From: UBA7692 sp033578915
Lineage (GTDB): Bacteria > Bacteroidota > Bacteroidia > Chitinophagales > LD1
Direction: 5' to 3'
NCBI GenBank assembly: GCA_033578915.1
Contig: JAVQWQ010000147.1
Location: 1-5,405 of the forward strand
DNA length: 5,405 nucleotides
Below the pieces are notes generated by a model. The model saw only the letters and a list, made by a program, of their open reading frames with translations, searched no databases and had not been told where the DNA came from. The position numbers were made by a program, and so were the translations under genes. Within the stretch, counting starts at the first letter, position 1. Each line of letters opens with the position of its first letter. Positions 5,288 through 5,405 of the stretch are shown piece after piece.

Positions 5288-5405
5288 AATACGGGTGAGG
5301 GATGCGGAGGGCGCAAGCGGAGCGAAGCGGCCGCGTGCGCCCCGGTGGGGCGGGAGCGGCGGGCACGCCCCCCGAACCCCGGGCACCCCCCCCCCCCCGG
5401 CCCCG
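5288..5405. repeat. GC-rich low-complexity tail, truncated intergenic repeat or unreliable contig end
   Basis: Composition switches within a few bases from AT-rich to very GC-rich. Two strong inverted repeats are visible. The first is GGGCGCA (5309-5315) with TGCGCCC (5336-5342), extended inward by GCGG (5317-5320) with CCGC (5331-5334). The second is GGGGCG (5347-5352) with CGCCCC (5366-5371). A run of 13 C occupies 5386-5398. No coding frame is credible. GC-rich dispersed intergenic repeats with AAGCGG-type motifs occur in some Bacteroidota and often break assemblies. The poly-C end could also be a poly-G read artefact. Confidence 0.6.

Overview
The window looks like a chromosomal segment from a Bacteroidota (Bacteroidetes) bacterium. 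Three things point there: the gene order mraZ-rsmH-ftsL-ftsI with a short, divergent FtsL-like protein; protein motif variants such as RGNI-SHNG in the penicillin-binding protein and EKPGNLGALLRTADAAG in the RNA methyltransferase; and the absence of Shine-Dalgarno sequences next to the start codons, with candidate promoters of the TTTG / TAnnTTTG kind instead. A finer placement cannot be supported from the sequence alone.

Layout. Positions 1-3072 hold the head of the division and cell wall (dcw) cluster, all on the minus strand, in transcription order mraZ (3072-2605), rsmH (2627-1680, overlapping mraZ by 23 bp), ftsL-like (1676-1335) and ftsI (from 1318, running off the left edge with its catalytic SxxK and SxN motifs present and its KTG motif outside). 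Positions 3073-3426 are a non-coding, AT-rich region upstream of mraZ. Positions 3427-4407 encode a CorA-type Mg2+/Co2+ channel on the minus strand. Divergent from it, only 23 bp away, lies a TrmH/SpoU-family RNA 2'-O-methyltransferase on the plus strand (4431-5234). From about 5290 to the end the sequence changes abruptly to very GC-rich, low-complexity DNA with strong hairpins and a run of 13 C. This looks like a truncated dispersed repeat and/or an unreliable contig end.

How the genes work together. MraZ is the transcriptional regulator of the dcw cluster, RsmH methylates 16S rRNA, and FtsL and FtsI are divisome components that couple to septal peptidoglycan synthesis. CorA and the methyltransferase are housekeeping neighbours with no evident functional link to division.

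The most interesting part is the 354-bp region upstream of mraZ. It contains three GTGG elements with an exact 10-bp period next to the mraZ start (a probable MraZ operator). A second AAAGTGT-N3-AAAGTGG pair with the same 10-bp period lies on the opposite strand about 220 bp further out. Between the two lie two perfect DnaA-box sequences (TTATCCACA) and one near-consensus box in roughly 85% A+T DNA. Either DnaA participates in control of the division operon here, or the region is a candidate replication origin. Neither can be settled from the window.
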